NCBI GenBank assembly: GCA_030323885.1
Contig: CM059192.1
Coordinates: 63,915,593 to 63,979,592, forward strand
DNA length: 64,000 nt
Direction: 5' to 3'
From: Branchipolynoe longqiensis
Lineage: Eukaryota > Annelida > Polychaeta > Phyllodocida > Polynoidae
Part shown: piece by piece, positions 8,817 to 19,011 of the stretch
Layout: each line of letters starts with the position of its first letter
Numbering within the stretch: position 1 is the first letter of the stretch
Program-made: the position numbers and the translations under genes
Notes under the pieces: model-generated
The model's database searches: none
What the model saw: only the letters and a program-made list of their open reading frames with translations
Told to the model about the DNA's origin: nothing

Positions 8817-9824
8817 TTGGTGTTCAATACTGAAATTTTGATTTCATTCGGTGAGATTAGTGGTTTCATGATGCCACGACTTGGTAAAGTACCAGTTAGT
8901 GTTGGTAAATATTCTAAAGAGCTGCTGGACTCAATGGAGCTTACGGATGATATAGTTGTCGCAAGTACAAGTCGTTCTAATGTACATCGTCCAGGATCGT
9001 CGTCTCGAGTGCAAATGGAGGATTTAGCATCACCGATGTCTGTGATGCCGTCGTGTTCTGCTGCGGGTCCATCTCTGGAGGATATTGGGAGATTGTTGGA
9101 CTCTAAGCTGGCGGCAGCACAACGTCCATTAATGGATCGCCTTGTTTCACTGGAAAATACGACATTGGCGAATGTGAGTCAGGCTGATGAAAGTCTGGCA
9201 GTAGGTCACCATGACGTCACGGATGCAGAAAGCATAACGGCTATCAGCAACGTTAGTGACTCTCCGGCTCGATCGACAGGATCGTGCGCATTACGGGCTC
9301 TTCTTCGTACGGCAAGAGGTACAGTAAAACTTTCTTCTGGTAGTGACTCCGTGCGAAAACGCACTCATGATTGTGTACCGTTTGATTGTGAAGGTTCTGA
9401 TAGTGACGACTCGCTTATGCGTGATCTTATTCGCATAGCTGGAAAGAAGGCTAAGCGTACGGGAAAGTTGTCGTTGTTGCTTCACAAGTATGTGGTGAGA
9501 AATGACAAAAAGGGAAAGGTGGCTCAAGGAGAATCCCACTGGTTTGAATACTTAGCTGCCATTCGGCGAATGGTGAAAAGGGGTGACGTGCCTGCTGACT
9601 GGATTCCACATATTGAAGAACACATTGACACTATTCTGGATATGGCCCAGCACTACACCTGGCAAACTTGTCTGACATATAGTGAGAGGATATTTTCTAT
9701 GATTTCCGATAAAAGGTTGCCAGGAGGGTGGGGTGATCAAGGACGAATAGTGGAAATTCGCCGCGACGTATGTGGTCTCGGTAGGCATGTTGAGCCTACG
9801 GTGTCAAAACATGGGACTGTTTAG
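8817..9824 (+). CDS. Gag-like protein of retrotransposon element 1
   Basis: 335 codons. The N-terminal half is Ser-rich and low in recognisable motifs. The C-terminal 100 residues carry a conserved block seen again in elements 3 and 4: DWIPHIEEHIDTILDMAQHY, then YSERIFSMISDKRLPGGWGD. The gag of this retrotransposon group is expected to package the RNA. The frame runs past the point where the zinc-finger frame begins (9772) and then stops, so the natural product probably switches frame near 9772-9824. The start codon choice is uncertain; an in-frame ATG at about 8868 is also possible. Confidence 0.75.
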   Translation: MVFNTEILISFGEISGFMMPRLGKVPVSVGKYSKELLDSMELTDDIVVASTSRSNVHRPGSSSRVQMEDLASPMSVMPSCSAAGPSLEDIGRLLDSKLAAAQRPLMDRLVSLENTTLANVSQADESLAVGHHDVTDAESITAISNVSDSPARSTGSCALRALLRTARGTVKLSSGSDSVRKRTHDCVPFDCEGSDSDDSLMRDLIRIAGKKAKRTGKLSLLLHKYVVRNDKKGKVAQGESHWFEYLAAIRRMVKRGDVPADWIPHIEEHIDTILDMAQHYTWQTCLTYSERIFSMISDKRLPGGWGDQGRIVEIRRDVCGLGRHVEPTVSKHGTV

Positions 9825-10062
9825 CATGTATACTGAGTATAAAAAGGGTGTTGACGCTAGGCCGTGCATTGTTTGGAACAAAGGAGGTGTTTGTAGTTAT
9901 AACACCGACCATGGAGAAGGTTCTGATAGGTTTCTGCATATATGCGCATATTGCGCGTTTAAACTGAGGCGTAAGCACCCACATAAGGAAGTGGATTGCA
10001 AAACCAAGCAGAGGACAAGGGATAGCCATCAAGATGACCATGATCGTACAAAGCATTTTTAG
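9772..10062 (+). CDS. Zinc-finger C-terminal part of gag, element 1
   Basis: This frame (+1 relative to gag) carries PCIVWNKGGVCSYNTDHGEG, then HICAYC and HPHKEVDC. That is a Cys/His cluster like the C-x-GxC-H-C-C finger at the end of many DIRS-order gag proteins. It has no independent start signal I trust. It is most likely read by frameshift from the gag frame, or separated by a one-base mutation. Equivalent residues appear in element 4 (HMCNYHANVRRIIMNHREAS). Confidence 0.65.
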   Translation: MVSVGMLSLRCQNMGLFSMYTEYKKGVDARPCIVWNKGGVCSYNTDHGEGSDRFLHICAYCAFKLRRKHPHKEVDCKTKQRTRDSHQDDHDRTKHF

Positions 10063-10094
10063 TTTGCAGCCGGCTGGAGGCTGCATCTTCCGTT

Positions 10095-12563
10095 GTGGAC
10101 GTGTGTGTACCGGACGTCGACAAGTGTTGCAGCAAGGATGCGGTAGATGTCAGCACGTTCGGGCGGGGTGACGTCGACGAGATCTGCAAAAGCTCCGTTA
10201 AGGTCGGTGGTGTAAATTCGTCTAAGCCTTCCCAGAGTTTAAATTTAGTTCTGTCGCGTACCCTCCTGTCACCCTCCATCGGTTCTGCTGTTAATATAAA
10301 TTGCCATAATAGTGATATTGAATCCATAGGTATATGCAAAACTTTGCGTGCTACCTCGGGTACCACAGAGGGGTCATATAATACTTTGTGTGATGACAGC
10401 AGGAAGAGATCAAATGCTGCCTCTGTTGATTCTAGATTGGCACATAAAGTGAGTCGGTTTACAGTTGTTAATGATACATGCCGTAAGAGTGACTCTTTCA
10501 GTACTGGTCTTGTTTCTAGTTATGGCGGTCAATATAAATGGTTTAATCCGAATCTAAGAATGATGCGACCGATTAAGGGTGTTCAGGCATTACGGGGTGG
10601 TGATATGAATTTGGATTTGAATATGGGTTCGCTACGAACACCACAACCTGAGACGGAGCAGAGCACTGTTCTCCTTCCAAACATTAGTCGTGACAACGCC
10701 GTCGCACTGTTGGATCTTGCCTGCCGCACGGCTGCCATCCCGAACTTGTCTGTGCGCTTACAGGCCACATTGCATATTGATTCCGTTGACAGTCATGGTC
10801 AATTGCTTGGTTTTGAGACCAGCAGTGGAAGCTGTGATTCTTTCACTAGGGAGGGCGCATTGCTACCTACAGAGCCTACCGCTGGTCCAGCCACTGGCGT
10901 AGTTAAGCATTCTTCTAGTAGGCTTAGTCAATCAAACATCCCTTGTATATCCAATGCTGTTTTACCAGTTTCTGTTGATGGTTCTTTATATGTTAAGGGG
11001 TTGGTTGACAAAGCGTACCCGCTATTAAATACTCCGGTCTTCAGTGATCCTCCATATGTGTCCACACACACCGGCACTCGTTGTGATTTCAGTGCCTGGG
11101 AGCCTCCAATGGTTCCAACAAACTTTTCTAGTGTTATTCAGGGTTCAGATGCTGGTATGATCGACCCTCTGTTACCCTTGAGTTGTATTGGTAAGGAGTC
11201 CCGTTTGGTTACTGTTGATGTTCCGGTAGATGATGATATTGATGTTATTGTTGACGTTAATTCGTTGCAATGTGATGATAATACCAGTGTTGATGGCCTA
11301 GCCAGCGATGTTCACATTAACGTTATTAGTAATGGTAATAACACGTCTGTTATATGTAAAAAGTTTTGTGAAAAATCTCCATTTGAATGTAGGTCTTATG
11401 TTCTAAGCCACTGGCCTAGTTTGACCTTGAACTGTAATTTATTCTTGAACTATGCTGAAATTTATGCAAAGGTACGTAGTACTGGATTGCCAAACTATTT
11501 AGAAGCCAGAGTACCAGTCCCTTCTGGACTGGTAATACATCGATGGAAAGAATTGTTGACTGATTATTACGATACTGATTTGGTTCGGTTTCTAGAATAT
11601 GGTTGGCCATCCAATTTCACTGGTGATTTTATCCCTGCTACTTCTGAGTGCAATCATACCTGCAATGCGGAAGATTTCTTTTGGATCAACAAGTATGTAA
11701 GTACTGAACTATCTCACGGTGCACTGTTGGGCCCATTTGATTCTCCTCCTTTCTCTCCGTGGGCCCAAATTAGTCCTATTATGACCCGCCCCAAAAAGAA
11801 TACTGCCGAACGTAGAATCATTGTAGACCTTAGCTTTCCAAAGGGGCGCAGTGTTAATGCAGGGATAATTAAAGGGTTTTATCAGGGGAAAGAATATAAA
11901 TATAATTTGCCCACTATAATGACATTAGCTAAACAAGTAACTCAGGTGGGAAAAAATTGTTTTGTTTGGTCTATTGACTTGGCGAGGGTGTACAGACAAT
12001 TAAGAACCTGCCCCTTGAGCGTACCTTTGTTCGGAATCAAAGTGGACCAGAAATTCTATTTTGACACAGCCCCTCCTTTCGGCTGCAGAACCTCGAGTAT
12101 GGCATGTGCTAGGACTACAGAGGCTGTGGTTTATCTGATGAGACAGAAGGGGTTTTTCGCTTTGTGTTTCTTGGACGATTTTGTGGGTGTAGAAAGTACT
12201 CTGGTTAGGGCACAACAAGCGTACGATTTTATTTTAGAATTGACAAATTCACTGGGTTTAAGTCTTTCGATTAAAAAGTGTTCTCCCCCGACTAGGCGGT
12301 TGATTTGGCTCGGTTATGACCTGGACACATCCAACATGCTTATTAGAATTCCGAATGAGAAATTATTAGATATTTTATTAGAGTGTAAAAAATGGGTGGT
12401 GGGTAGGGCGGTTACCCGTAAAAATGTTCAGAGATTAGTGGGACGGTTACAGTTTATTTCGAAATGTGTTGTGGCATCACAGGTTTTTATGAATAGAATT
12501 TTAGAGTTTCTTAGAGCCTCCCCTTATATAGGGAAGACGAAAGTTACTATCGAATTGGTTTAA
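10095..12563 (+). CDS. Reverse transcriptase polyprotein of element 1
   Basis: 822 codons. About the first 450 residues are Ser/Asp/Val-rich and unrecognised. The RT domain fills about residues 550-815: WAQISPIMTRPKKNTAERRI (fingers), WSIDLARVYRQL, DTAPPFGCRTSSMACARTTE, the catalytic FLDDF near residue 692, then LIWLGYDLD and VGRLQFISKC. It copies element RNA to cDNA. The stop at 12561-12563 interrupts the link to RNase H; the next frame carries a matching open continuation from about 12535, so a single-base change explains the break. Confidence 0.85.
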   Translation: MDVCVPDVDKCCSKDAVDVSTFGRGDVDEICKSSVKVGGVNSSKPSQSLNLVLSRTLLSPSIGSAVNINCHNSDIESIGICKTLRATSGTTEGSYNTLCDDSRKRSNAASVDSRLAHKVSRFTVVNDTCRKSDSFSTGLVSSYGGQYKWFNPNLRMMRPIKGVQALRGGDMNLDLNMGSLRTPQPETEQSTVLLPNISRDNAVALLDLACRTAAIPNLSVRLQATLHIDSVDSHGQLLGFETSSGSCDSFTREGALLPTEPTAGPATGVVKHSSSRLSQSNIPCISNAVLPVSVDGSLYVKGLVDKAYPLLNTPVFSDPPYVSTHTGTRCDFSAWEPPMVPTNFSSVIQGSDAGMIDPLLPLSCIGKESRLVTVDVPVDDDIDVIVDVNSLQCDDNTSVDGLASDVHINVISNGNNTSVICKKFCEKSPFECRSYVLSHWPSLTLNCNLFLNYAEIYAKVRSTGLPNYLEARVPVPSGLVIHRWKELLTDYYDTDLVRFLEYGWPSNFTGDFIPATSECNHTCNAEDFFWINKYVSTELSHGALLGPFDSPPFSPWAQISPIMTRPKKNTAERRIIVDLSFPKGRSVNAGIIKGFYQGKEYKYNLPTIMTLAKQVTQVGKNCFVWSIDLARVYRQLRTCPLSVPLFGIKVDQKFYFDTAPPFGCRTSSMACARTTEAVVYLMRQKGFFALCFLDDFVGVESTLVRAQQAYDFILELTNSLGLSLSIKKCSPPTRRLIWLGYDLDTSNMLIRIPNEKLLDILLECKKWVVGRAVTRKNVQRLVGRLQFISKCVVASQVFMNRILEFLRASPYIGKTKVTIELV

Positions 12564-12570
12564 AGATATT

Positions 12571-13110
12571 TTGTGGTTTCTACGCTTTGCAGAAGGACAT
12601 AATAGGCTGGTTTTGCTCCATCACTTCCCGGAGAAAAAATGGATCATCGAGTGTGATTCTTCGTTGCAGGGTGGGGGAGCTTTCAGTGCTACTAAATTCT
12701 ATTCCAGTTTTTATGATGAGACATTTCTGAGCCATAACTTTCATATTGCCCAATTGGAGGCTATAAATCTAGTGGTGGCACTAAAGAATTTGTCACCTGC
12801 GAATCCTCAAAATTTTCATATTATCATCAATACCGATAATGCAGCTTCCCAACAGGTGCTGTCTTCTGGTACTGGTAAGGATCCTGTCTTGTGTGCCTGT
12901 GCCAGGGAGATATGGCAGTTTGCTGCTATTCACAGTTGCCAGGTACAGGTCATTCACAAGCCAGGAAAGGATCTGGTATTGGCGGATGCCCTAAATAGGT
13001 TGTTCTTTGATACTAAATCTAAGTTACTTGCTGATAAATTATGTCAGGCCAAACTATTGACTAAAATACATGTTTCGCATTCGTATGATGTTTTTAATTT
13101 GTTGTTATGA
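12571..13110 (+). CDS. RNase H domain of element 1
   Basis: The frame is open from about 12535, and the annotated start is a TTG, so it is best seen as the downstream part of the RT polyprotein after a one-base frame break. Motifs: WIIECDSSLQGGGAF (first acidic residue), LEAINLVVAL (Glu helix), IIINTDNAASQQVL (Asp) and HKPGKDLVLADALNRLF (the His/Asp end of the fold). The domain removes RNA from the RNA:DNA hybrid. The same domain is readable in elements 3 and 4. Confidence 0.8.
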   Translation: MWFLRFAEGHNRLVLLHHFPEKKWIIECDSSLQGGGAFSATKFYSSFYDETFLSHNFHIAQLEAINLVVALKNLSPANPQNFHIIINTDNAASQQVLSSGTGKDPVLCACAREIWQFAAIHSCQVQVIHKPGKDLVLADALNRLFFDTKSKLLADKLCQAKLLTKIHVSHSYDVFNLLL

Positions 13111-13124
13111 TGGTACACTGCTAG

Positions 13125-14081
13125 TTGATACTTTTCTTATTTTGCCTTTATCAACTTGCAGGTGGTAACCACGCATTAGTGGGAAGCATTAGCGTGTACT
13201 TCTCGGCAGGATTATCAGAGGGAACTTGGAGGAATAAAGGGGTGCAATTTAGGGAGTATTTAAGGTTCTGTAGTAACATTAAAGATGACCCTAAGAGACC
13301 CAATCTTAAAACGGTAATGTCATACGCTTTGTATTTAAATGATAAATTCAAGACTGGAGGAGCAATAAAAAATTACATGAGTGGGGCACGAACATGGGTT
13401 AGACTGTTGAGAGGTAATACAGCATCATTTGACTGTTATGCGATGTCACTGATTAAAAGTGGTATGTTTAAGCTAAAAAATAATACTGTAAATAGAGCCT
13501 ACCCATTGAAAACTAAACATATTAAACTGATAATTATAAAATTCAAAAAGATCGGAGATGATGGACTGGTGTTGATTATTGCATTATTAATAGGATATCT
13601 ATGTTTGCTAAGACAGTCAAATTTGTTTTATTCCGAGGTATCGGGGGATGGCGGTCACAAGCTGCTCCGGGGTGACATCACGGCACACGACACACACCTG
13701 ACGATAACAGTTAGGAGCTCGAAGACGACACACAAACCTGAGGATGTATATAGCATCGAACTGCCTCACGTAGCAAGTACTGACTTCTGTCCTGTTCGAG
13801 CATGGAACAAGTACGTCCGTCGTTTCCCAGTGCATGACAGCGCTCCAGCATTCATGATGTCAAATGGGGAGCCCTTGACTGCCCAACTGTTTAACAAGTG
13901 CATGCAAGTCGCATTGAAAGCGGCTGGACTTCCCTGGTGGCCATTGGTGACATGTCATAGCCTACGGCGAGGGGGAGCTCAGGAGTATGCAAGAGTGGGA
14001 ATGCCACTTGAGTGCATAAAAGCACTTGGGAGATGGAAGTCGAACAGTGTGTTTAACTATGTGAATAAAGATATATTGTAG
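13125..14081 (+). CDS. Tyrosine recombinase of element 1
   Basis: 318 codons, uninterrupted. Catalytic set in order: Arg at about 163 in LCLLRQSN, His-x-x-Arg at 278-281 in CHSLRRGGAQ, Trp at about 304 in ALGRWKS, and the nucleophile Tyr at about 312 in VFNYV. The N-terminal half has the SAM-like core-binding pattern (YFSAGLSEGTWRNKGVQFRE). All active-site residues are present, so this copy could encode a working enzyme even though other parts are broken. It would integrate the circular element DNA. The preceding RNase H frame stops 15 bases upstream. Confidence 0.9.
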   Translation: MILFLFCLYQLAGGNHALVGSISVYFSAGLSEGTWRNKGVQFREYLRFCSNIKDDPKRPNLKTVMSYALYLNDKFKTGGAIKNYMSGARTWVRLLRGNTASFDCYAMSLIKSGMFKLKNNTVNRAYPLKTKHIKLIIIKFKKIGDDGLVLIIALLIGYLCLLRQSNLFYSEVSGDGGHKLLRGDITAHDTHLTITVRSSKTTHKPEDVYSIELPHVASTDFCPVRAWNKYVRRFPVHDSAPAFMMSNGEPLTAQLFNKCMQVALKAAGLPWWPLVTCHSLRRGGAQEYARVGMPLECIKALGRWKSNSVFNYVNKDIL

Positions 14082-14085
14082 ATTG

Positions 14086-14133
14086 GGACCATTAGCTCTC
14101 CTGTCCCAATTTGGCTGAGAGCTTATGGTCCCT
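14086..14133 (+). terminator. Hairpin just after the recombinase gene
   Basis: GGGACCATTAGCTCTC pairs with GAGAGCTTATGGTCCC across a loop of about 16 bases. It begins eight bases after the recombinase stop. It may mark the RNA 3' end or be part of the element's terminal structure. Its role is inferred only from position. Confidence 0.4.
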
Positions 14134-14599
14134 ATGACCCATGACGTAAATGTTTGCTGTATGCTACAAAAAGTGCGAGTGTGTGAGTGTGCCGGATGCA
14201 AGCTGACTGTGTGACCGTGATCTGCCCTAGCTGTTGCCTCATGTCTTCAATTTTCAAGCGCTTCACAGAAATGAATAACTGAATCCATATGATTGATAGT
14301 ACAATCAAGAATATGTCCTGCAAATAAGTAATGAAAACCTAGTAATGATTGATATCTTTACCTATATAAAGCTGCAAATAAGTAATGAGATCAGAATAAA
14401 AACAATAATTCACAGGTTGTACTACCTGATAATAGATAAAAGTAGGTAAAGCAAATAGGCTCAATTGTACTATTGAGTAAAGCTAATATACTAACTTGTT
14501 CACAAAGGTGTAGTCTGCAAGGCGTTGTAAAATTTATTAAGCCTGATTAATAAATTTATTAGCCCATAAAAGTTTATCGGTGTCTGGTTTTGAATTATC
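14134..14599. other. AT-rich stretch between two retrotransposons
   Basis: It contains a short palindrome around AAATTTATTAAGCCTGATTA and TAATAAATTTATT near 14530-14562 and repeats of GCAAATAAGTAATGA. It may hold the unrecognised right terminus of element 1. No gene is visible. Confidence 0.4.
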
Positions 14600-14683
14600 C
14601 TATTTTACCTCATCCTCAACCTCTTGGCTATTTATAGCCCAGTGAGATGTTTACGGAGACATACTTTCAGCTTAGTATTAACT

Positions 14684-15100
14684 TTAGCTATTTCTTATAG
14701 CCTTACTACTCATGACTTGCTTAACAAAATTTAAGCCATGCTTTTGTTTTTCTCTATCCGTTTGTTGTAATGTTTTGCAAATGATAGAGATGTTTACCAT
14801 CCTGCATTTTTTAGAATGGTTTTTACTAGGAATGCCCAATTTCCTGGCATTTGATGCTACTGCACCCCTAGTAGAGTGTGCTGAATAGTTCTTCATATCT
14901 ATAGCTGCTGCTAACAGTATCCTAAGGGTCCATCTTGTTAACGTATCTATTGTAATTAGACCGAAGGGTTTAATGTAACTTAACAATAATATATTGTTCT
15001 TTCTTACATGCTTAGTGTTTAGAAAATATGTCTTAATAGCTCTAACCACACAAAGGAATGCCACCAAGGGGGTCAAATTGACGTCTCCCTTTGGTGCCAA
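14684..15100 (-). pseudogene. Tyrosine recombinase remnant, element 2
   Basis: It keeps the C-terminal catalytic box of a DIRS1-type recombinase: SYIKPFGLITIDTLTRW, then the His-x-x-Arg block SAHSTRGAVASNARKLG. The N-terminal catalytic Arg and the final Tyr are not recognisable in this frame. It is not expected to be functional. Confidence 0.75.
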
Positions 15101-15119
15101 AAGTCTGTTGTGACACAGG

Positions 15120-15511
15120 TTGTTTGGAGCTTGTTGAAAATGTCACCGACTCTCTTGACCAATTCCTGGCTGCTGCGAGCCAGGGCTGGGTCTCCCAGAG
15201 CGGGGCTAGCAGGATTGCTTTTGTACTGTTGTGATGCATTTTCCTGGCCACTCTTTCCACCATGCTGAATGGTGGAAATGCATAAAAGACAAATGTTTCC
15301 ATTTGAAAATAAATGCATCAACTTTCCATGAATTTAGCTCTGGTTGCCACAAAACATATCTAAATAATTTAAAGTTATTTATAGATGCCACCAGGTCAAT
15401 GTCTGGTGTGCCCCAATTAAAACACAGTTGCAATATTAATATACTCGTCTGCTTCTTCAAGTAGCCATCTATCTCCCGTACTAATTCTTTTATTAATAAT
15501 TTTTTACACAA
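15120..15511 (-). pseudogene. RNase H/C-terminal region remnant, element 2
   Basis: Two overlapping minus-strand frames carry WGTPDIDLVASINNFKLFRY, then VLWQPELNSWKVDAF, FPPFSMVERVARKM and APLWETQPWLAAARNW. This series is characteristic of the region between RT and recombinase in DIRS1-like elements. The switch between frames shows at least one frameshift. Confidence 0.7.
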
Positions 15512-15990
15512 AGTCTCTGAATTTTGCTACTTTATCAACCGTAAATGTAACTTGCATAATAATGGTATTAATATGGAACCTAGAAACACAATTGCTTGTC
15601 TTGGTTTTTAGGACAGACTTGTCTAAATTTAACGTGACACCTGCTTTTACCAATTCTACTTTCAGGGCCTGAATGGCCAAAGTACAATGTTCTTCCCTTT
15701 CTGCTATAATGAAGGAATCATCTAAATAAGGGAAATTAACAACTTGGTTACTAAGCTTTGAATAAATTGGTTTAAACAATTTCATAAATATACGTGGACA
15801 GACTGATAATCCATTCGGTATACATGTGTATTCATATAACTAATTCCTCCGGACTATCTTTTATATTTTCTGAACGTTTTCCTACCAAAACAGAATAATA
15901 AGCATTCTATAAATCAATGCTACCCATCCAAGCTTTGTGTGTTACCAAATCCAGAGCATTTTTAAACGAAACACATTTTGAAATGCGTAT
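15504..15990 (-). pseudogene. Reverse transcriptase remnant, element 2
   Basis: Recognisable pieces are ISKCVSFKNALDLVTHKAWM and GSIDL, then NAYYSVLVG, and the catalytic FPYLDDSFI. They are spread over different frames with stops between them. The DIRS1-type pattern (LVT....S.DL.NAYYSV, then YLDD) separates it from the FLDDF/YVDDF type of the other three elements. Confidence 0.75.
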
Positions 15991-17657
15991 AGGTCTAGAA
16001 TTACACAATGTGAAACATTGGGCCTAAGAAATATGTTGGAAATAACTTGTCCTTCTGAATGTACAGTCTTGGTGCTAAAAGCATTGCTTTTCCACACATG
16101 CGGATATGCGCGAGACATTCTCGTCAGTAATGTCTGCATCTGCGTCTGCGCAACCGGTGAAGTGTTTACATTGCTTCCCTGCTGTTGCGTTGACAGCGCA
16201 TGCCTCACCGTGTGCTGTGCGACTGAAATATGCCTATTTTTAGTAGCATTTTCTACCCCAACTGGCAGTCCTAGATTTAAGTGCGGCAAATCAACACGTA
16301 CACCATGGTTATAAGAACTGACATGAGAAGGCGTCGCAGTGTTCACAGCATAAATCGCTGAATGCTCAGAAATACCACTGCCTGACGCCAAGTTATCCAT
16401 CCATTTTCTCAGAGACTTAATCTAACCGTGAATAGTCTTCAGAACCTGACTATCTGAACTAGAGGATTTAGAACCTCTTTGAGAAGAGAAAGACTTGGAA
16501 ATCTAAAGAAGTACTGTTTAGACTATCCATTTGCTCACCAATAGCTAAATTATCAAGACGTGATTTAGCATGTCTCAGCTGCCTAATAACAGACCTATCC
16601 CTGAGTATAGACATTTCAAAGGCTTCTTCAAGAGTTTTTTGGTCAGTTTGTCTCCACATACCTCGTATTTATTAAACCTTAAGTCTTAACTGGGAATCGA
16701 ACCTTAGACATCCAAGATTGAAACCGGCACCTTACCAATGCTCTATGAAGGCACTGAAATTCTCGTACCTCTTAACGTCGCATAGCCTTACTTGAACGAT
16801 ATCAATGGCGTCCATCTCAGGTTTAGTACGTCATGGGAAACGAACCCAAGGGTTCAACACAGTTAACTCACATAAAGACATAGCAATGTGATACGTGTAA
16901 CCGTCTTTTACTCTCTTCGATACCTTACTTTTGGTCGACGGTATTTTCCCCTTCAGACAACTCAGTGGCAGACGACTTAGACAAATTTGACTTACATTTT
17001 CGGTGATTTCCCCCCCCTTCTTTCCAGCACACACCTACCAACTGAGAGCTGTGAGCGCATGGAGACTTCATCAGAGTGATTTCTGATAAGCCATAAACCA
17101 GGTCATATTTTGACCCAGTCTTGCTTGCCATGACCAGCTGTTGTTGAACTTCCCTGAAGCATCTAGTCGGCCTCGCTCTGTCGCCTCTGAGGGTCTGGCC
17201 AGAGTCTTGCGTCATCTTGTTGACGCGTTGATTGCCCTCATGGTCACCAGCCGACTGACTCATTGGTATGACCGGTCTGCACTGGGTCTGTCTGGCCGTA
17301 AAAGTCATTTGTTTGACTCAGTTGGGATTTGAACTTCCGACCTTCTGCACAGGAAACCGATTCTGCCGATTCCCCTACCGCGTCTGATCCCATCTTGCAA
17401 ATATACAACTAATATTTAGCCAAGGCCACGTTGCACACAAGTAAAATCACTCTGCAACATATTATTAATGAGACTCTGTCTCAACAGACTATTTTGACCT
17501 ATCCAATATACCCTCCATTAAATTAAACGAAACCAGGTATATTGGTGCACAGTGTACATAGCCTCTGTGCATACCTGTATCAGGGTGCCTATCCCCATTT
17601 TTCGGTAGCTGACCCGAGACAAGACTTATTTCTTGTAATTTTGAATAACCTATCATA
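15991..17657 (-). pseudogene. Probable gag region of element 2, heavily decayed
   Basis: By position this should encode gag. Short minus-strand frames exist (for example 16468-16659, a charged helix-like segment) but none matches a family I know. tRNA-like stretches near 16680-16750 and 17290-17390 (GGTTCGATTCCC-type B boxes on the minus strand) suggest SINE pieces inserted here. Low confidence. Confidence 0.35.
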
Positions 17658-18137
17658 AGCCGTGTTTACACGGGCGAATTAAAACGCTTCATATAAAACT
17701 ACTTGCCTAGATCGATTTACTTTGCGAGGTAGTATAGATGAAGCAATCTAGCTTAAGCGCATCACACGCATGCGCAGTCGAGACCTTAGTTTGTTGACTT
17801 TCCAGTCGATCAAAAGCGCATATTATATCATTTGGTCTATGAACCTGCTAGAGGTGCACATATATTTTTTTCATGGTTTATTTTCAGGTTTTCACTGCCC
17901 AGCAGAAGTTTTGACCGTTCCAAACCAATACGATTCAGTCCATACATATCTAGGTCGAACCCATACTCTCTCGTGGCGATGTCGACTAACCAAAACTGGC
18001 GCTGGTTAGTCTGGACTTGCTCATGCGCAGATATCGATTTCTGCCTTAAACCGCTCCGTGTGTAAACGCGCCACTACTTCGCTTCATATAAATCGCTTTG
18101 TCTAATTCGCTTTACAATTGGCCATGTAAACACGGCT
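17658..18137. mobile_element. MITE family A, copy 1
   Basis: About 480 bp flanked by TA on both sides. Termini AGCCGTGTTTACACGGGCGA and (inverted) AGCCGTGTTTACATGGCCAA. Internal sequence includes GATGAAGCAATCTAGCTTAA and TGGCGCTGGTTAGTCTGGAC, shared with the copy at 25932-26485. There is no transposase. The TA duplication suggests mobilisation by a Tc1/mariner-like or similar enzyme. It is nested in element 2 and therefore younger than it. Confidence 0.8.
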
Positions 18138-18575
18138 TAAGGCCAAATCTATATGCGAATGCCCTCGAGGACTGGCACTAGCGAGGCGCACAACTCTGTT
18201 GTCGTACAACAGGCGACTTGGGCCTCTGTGGGTTAGGCATAACCGGGCAAACATGTAATCCCACCGACAACACCACCGGCGGCTCCCGCTCCACCGGTGG
18301 CCACCAACACAATTTAGAATAACTTCCAGAGCTTGGCAAATGCAACTCTCCATAACTAAACCTTTAAAGAAGGTTGCCAACTATGTTGGGCGTTTAGTAA
18401 TATTCAATAATCCAATATCCTTTGGTAATGTAGGTAGTGTACGTTGTTCTAGAAGACTGGAGCTCACTGTTCGCACGTCCGTTCACGGCGAGTTGGGAAC
18501 GCAAATTGATCAGGTGGGAGTGCTATATCTCACTGGGCTATAAATAGCCAGGAGGTTGAGGACGAGGTAAAATAT

Positions 18576-19011
18576 ATATATATTCATAGAGACATCTATG
18601 TGTACAAAGGGAAAACAGAAATACAAATAAATGATTGGTATTGATGTTAATTATTGAAATGCTACAATAACTGAGAACAGGCTACATGTACTCAAACACA
18701 TTTGACTCATCTACACGTACAAAAGGGAAACGGAAATATGAATACATGATTGTTAATGATACTAATTATCGAAATAACACAATGTGAATAGATGATTGCT
18801 AATGATGCTAATTATTGAAATAACACAATAGCAGAATAAAACTGGCTTATTTTGTTAATGGGTTATAATTTTAAATTAACCCCTCAAACCCCTTCTTGAT
18901 GTAACCTGTACAAATCCATTAAACTACGTCAGCTCACACAACGCCTATGTGATAACACGTCCTAATCTGGATTCACTCAGCAGTCCTAAGAGGTTCACCA
19001 CTACCCACAGT
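18576..19011. other. AT-rich intron
   Basis: It contains two imperfect copies of a unit with ACAAAGGGAAAACAGAAATACAAATA and ATGATTG..AATGAT near 18600-18800, also found near 19455. No gene is seen. Confidence 0.4.

Larger units (their letters stand above)
8660..14140 (+). mobile_element. Tyrosine-recombinase (DIRS-order) retrotransposon, near intact (element 1)
   Basis: Gag, zinc finger, reverse transcriptase, RNase H and tyrosine recombinase follow each other on the plus strand in the order known for DIRS/Ngaro-like elements. There is no integrase and no LTR pair. These elements use the recombinase to insert a circular cDNA. Two one-base frame breaks are visible (gag to zinc finger, RT to RNase H). 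Outer ends are uncertain: the left side abuts the 8242-8656 inverted repeat and the right side has a strong hairpin after the recombinase gene. It lies in the intron between exons 10 and 11, antisense to the host gene. Confidence 0.85.
14600..18575 (-). mobile_element. Decayed DIRS1-type retrotransposon with inverted termini (element 2)
   Basis: Terminal inverted repeats of about 49 bp at 14600-14648 and 18527-18575 share TATTTTACCTC(A/G)TCCTCAACC and GCTATTTATAGCCCAGTGAG. Between them the minus strand carries remnants of recombinase, RNase H-region and RT in DIRS1-like order, all broken by stops and frameshifts. The 16.0-17.6 kb part should be gag but is not clearly readable. A MITE (17658-18137) sits inside. 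The sequence type differs from elements 1, 3 and 4. Confidence 0.8.

Noticed and set aside
16680..17390. Possible tRNA genes (B-box-like GGTTCGATTCCC and similar, minus strand)
   Set aside because: No complete cloverleaf; more likely SINE heads inside the decayed element 2.
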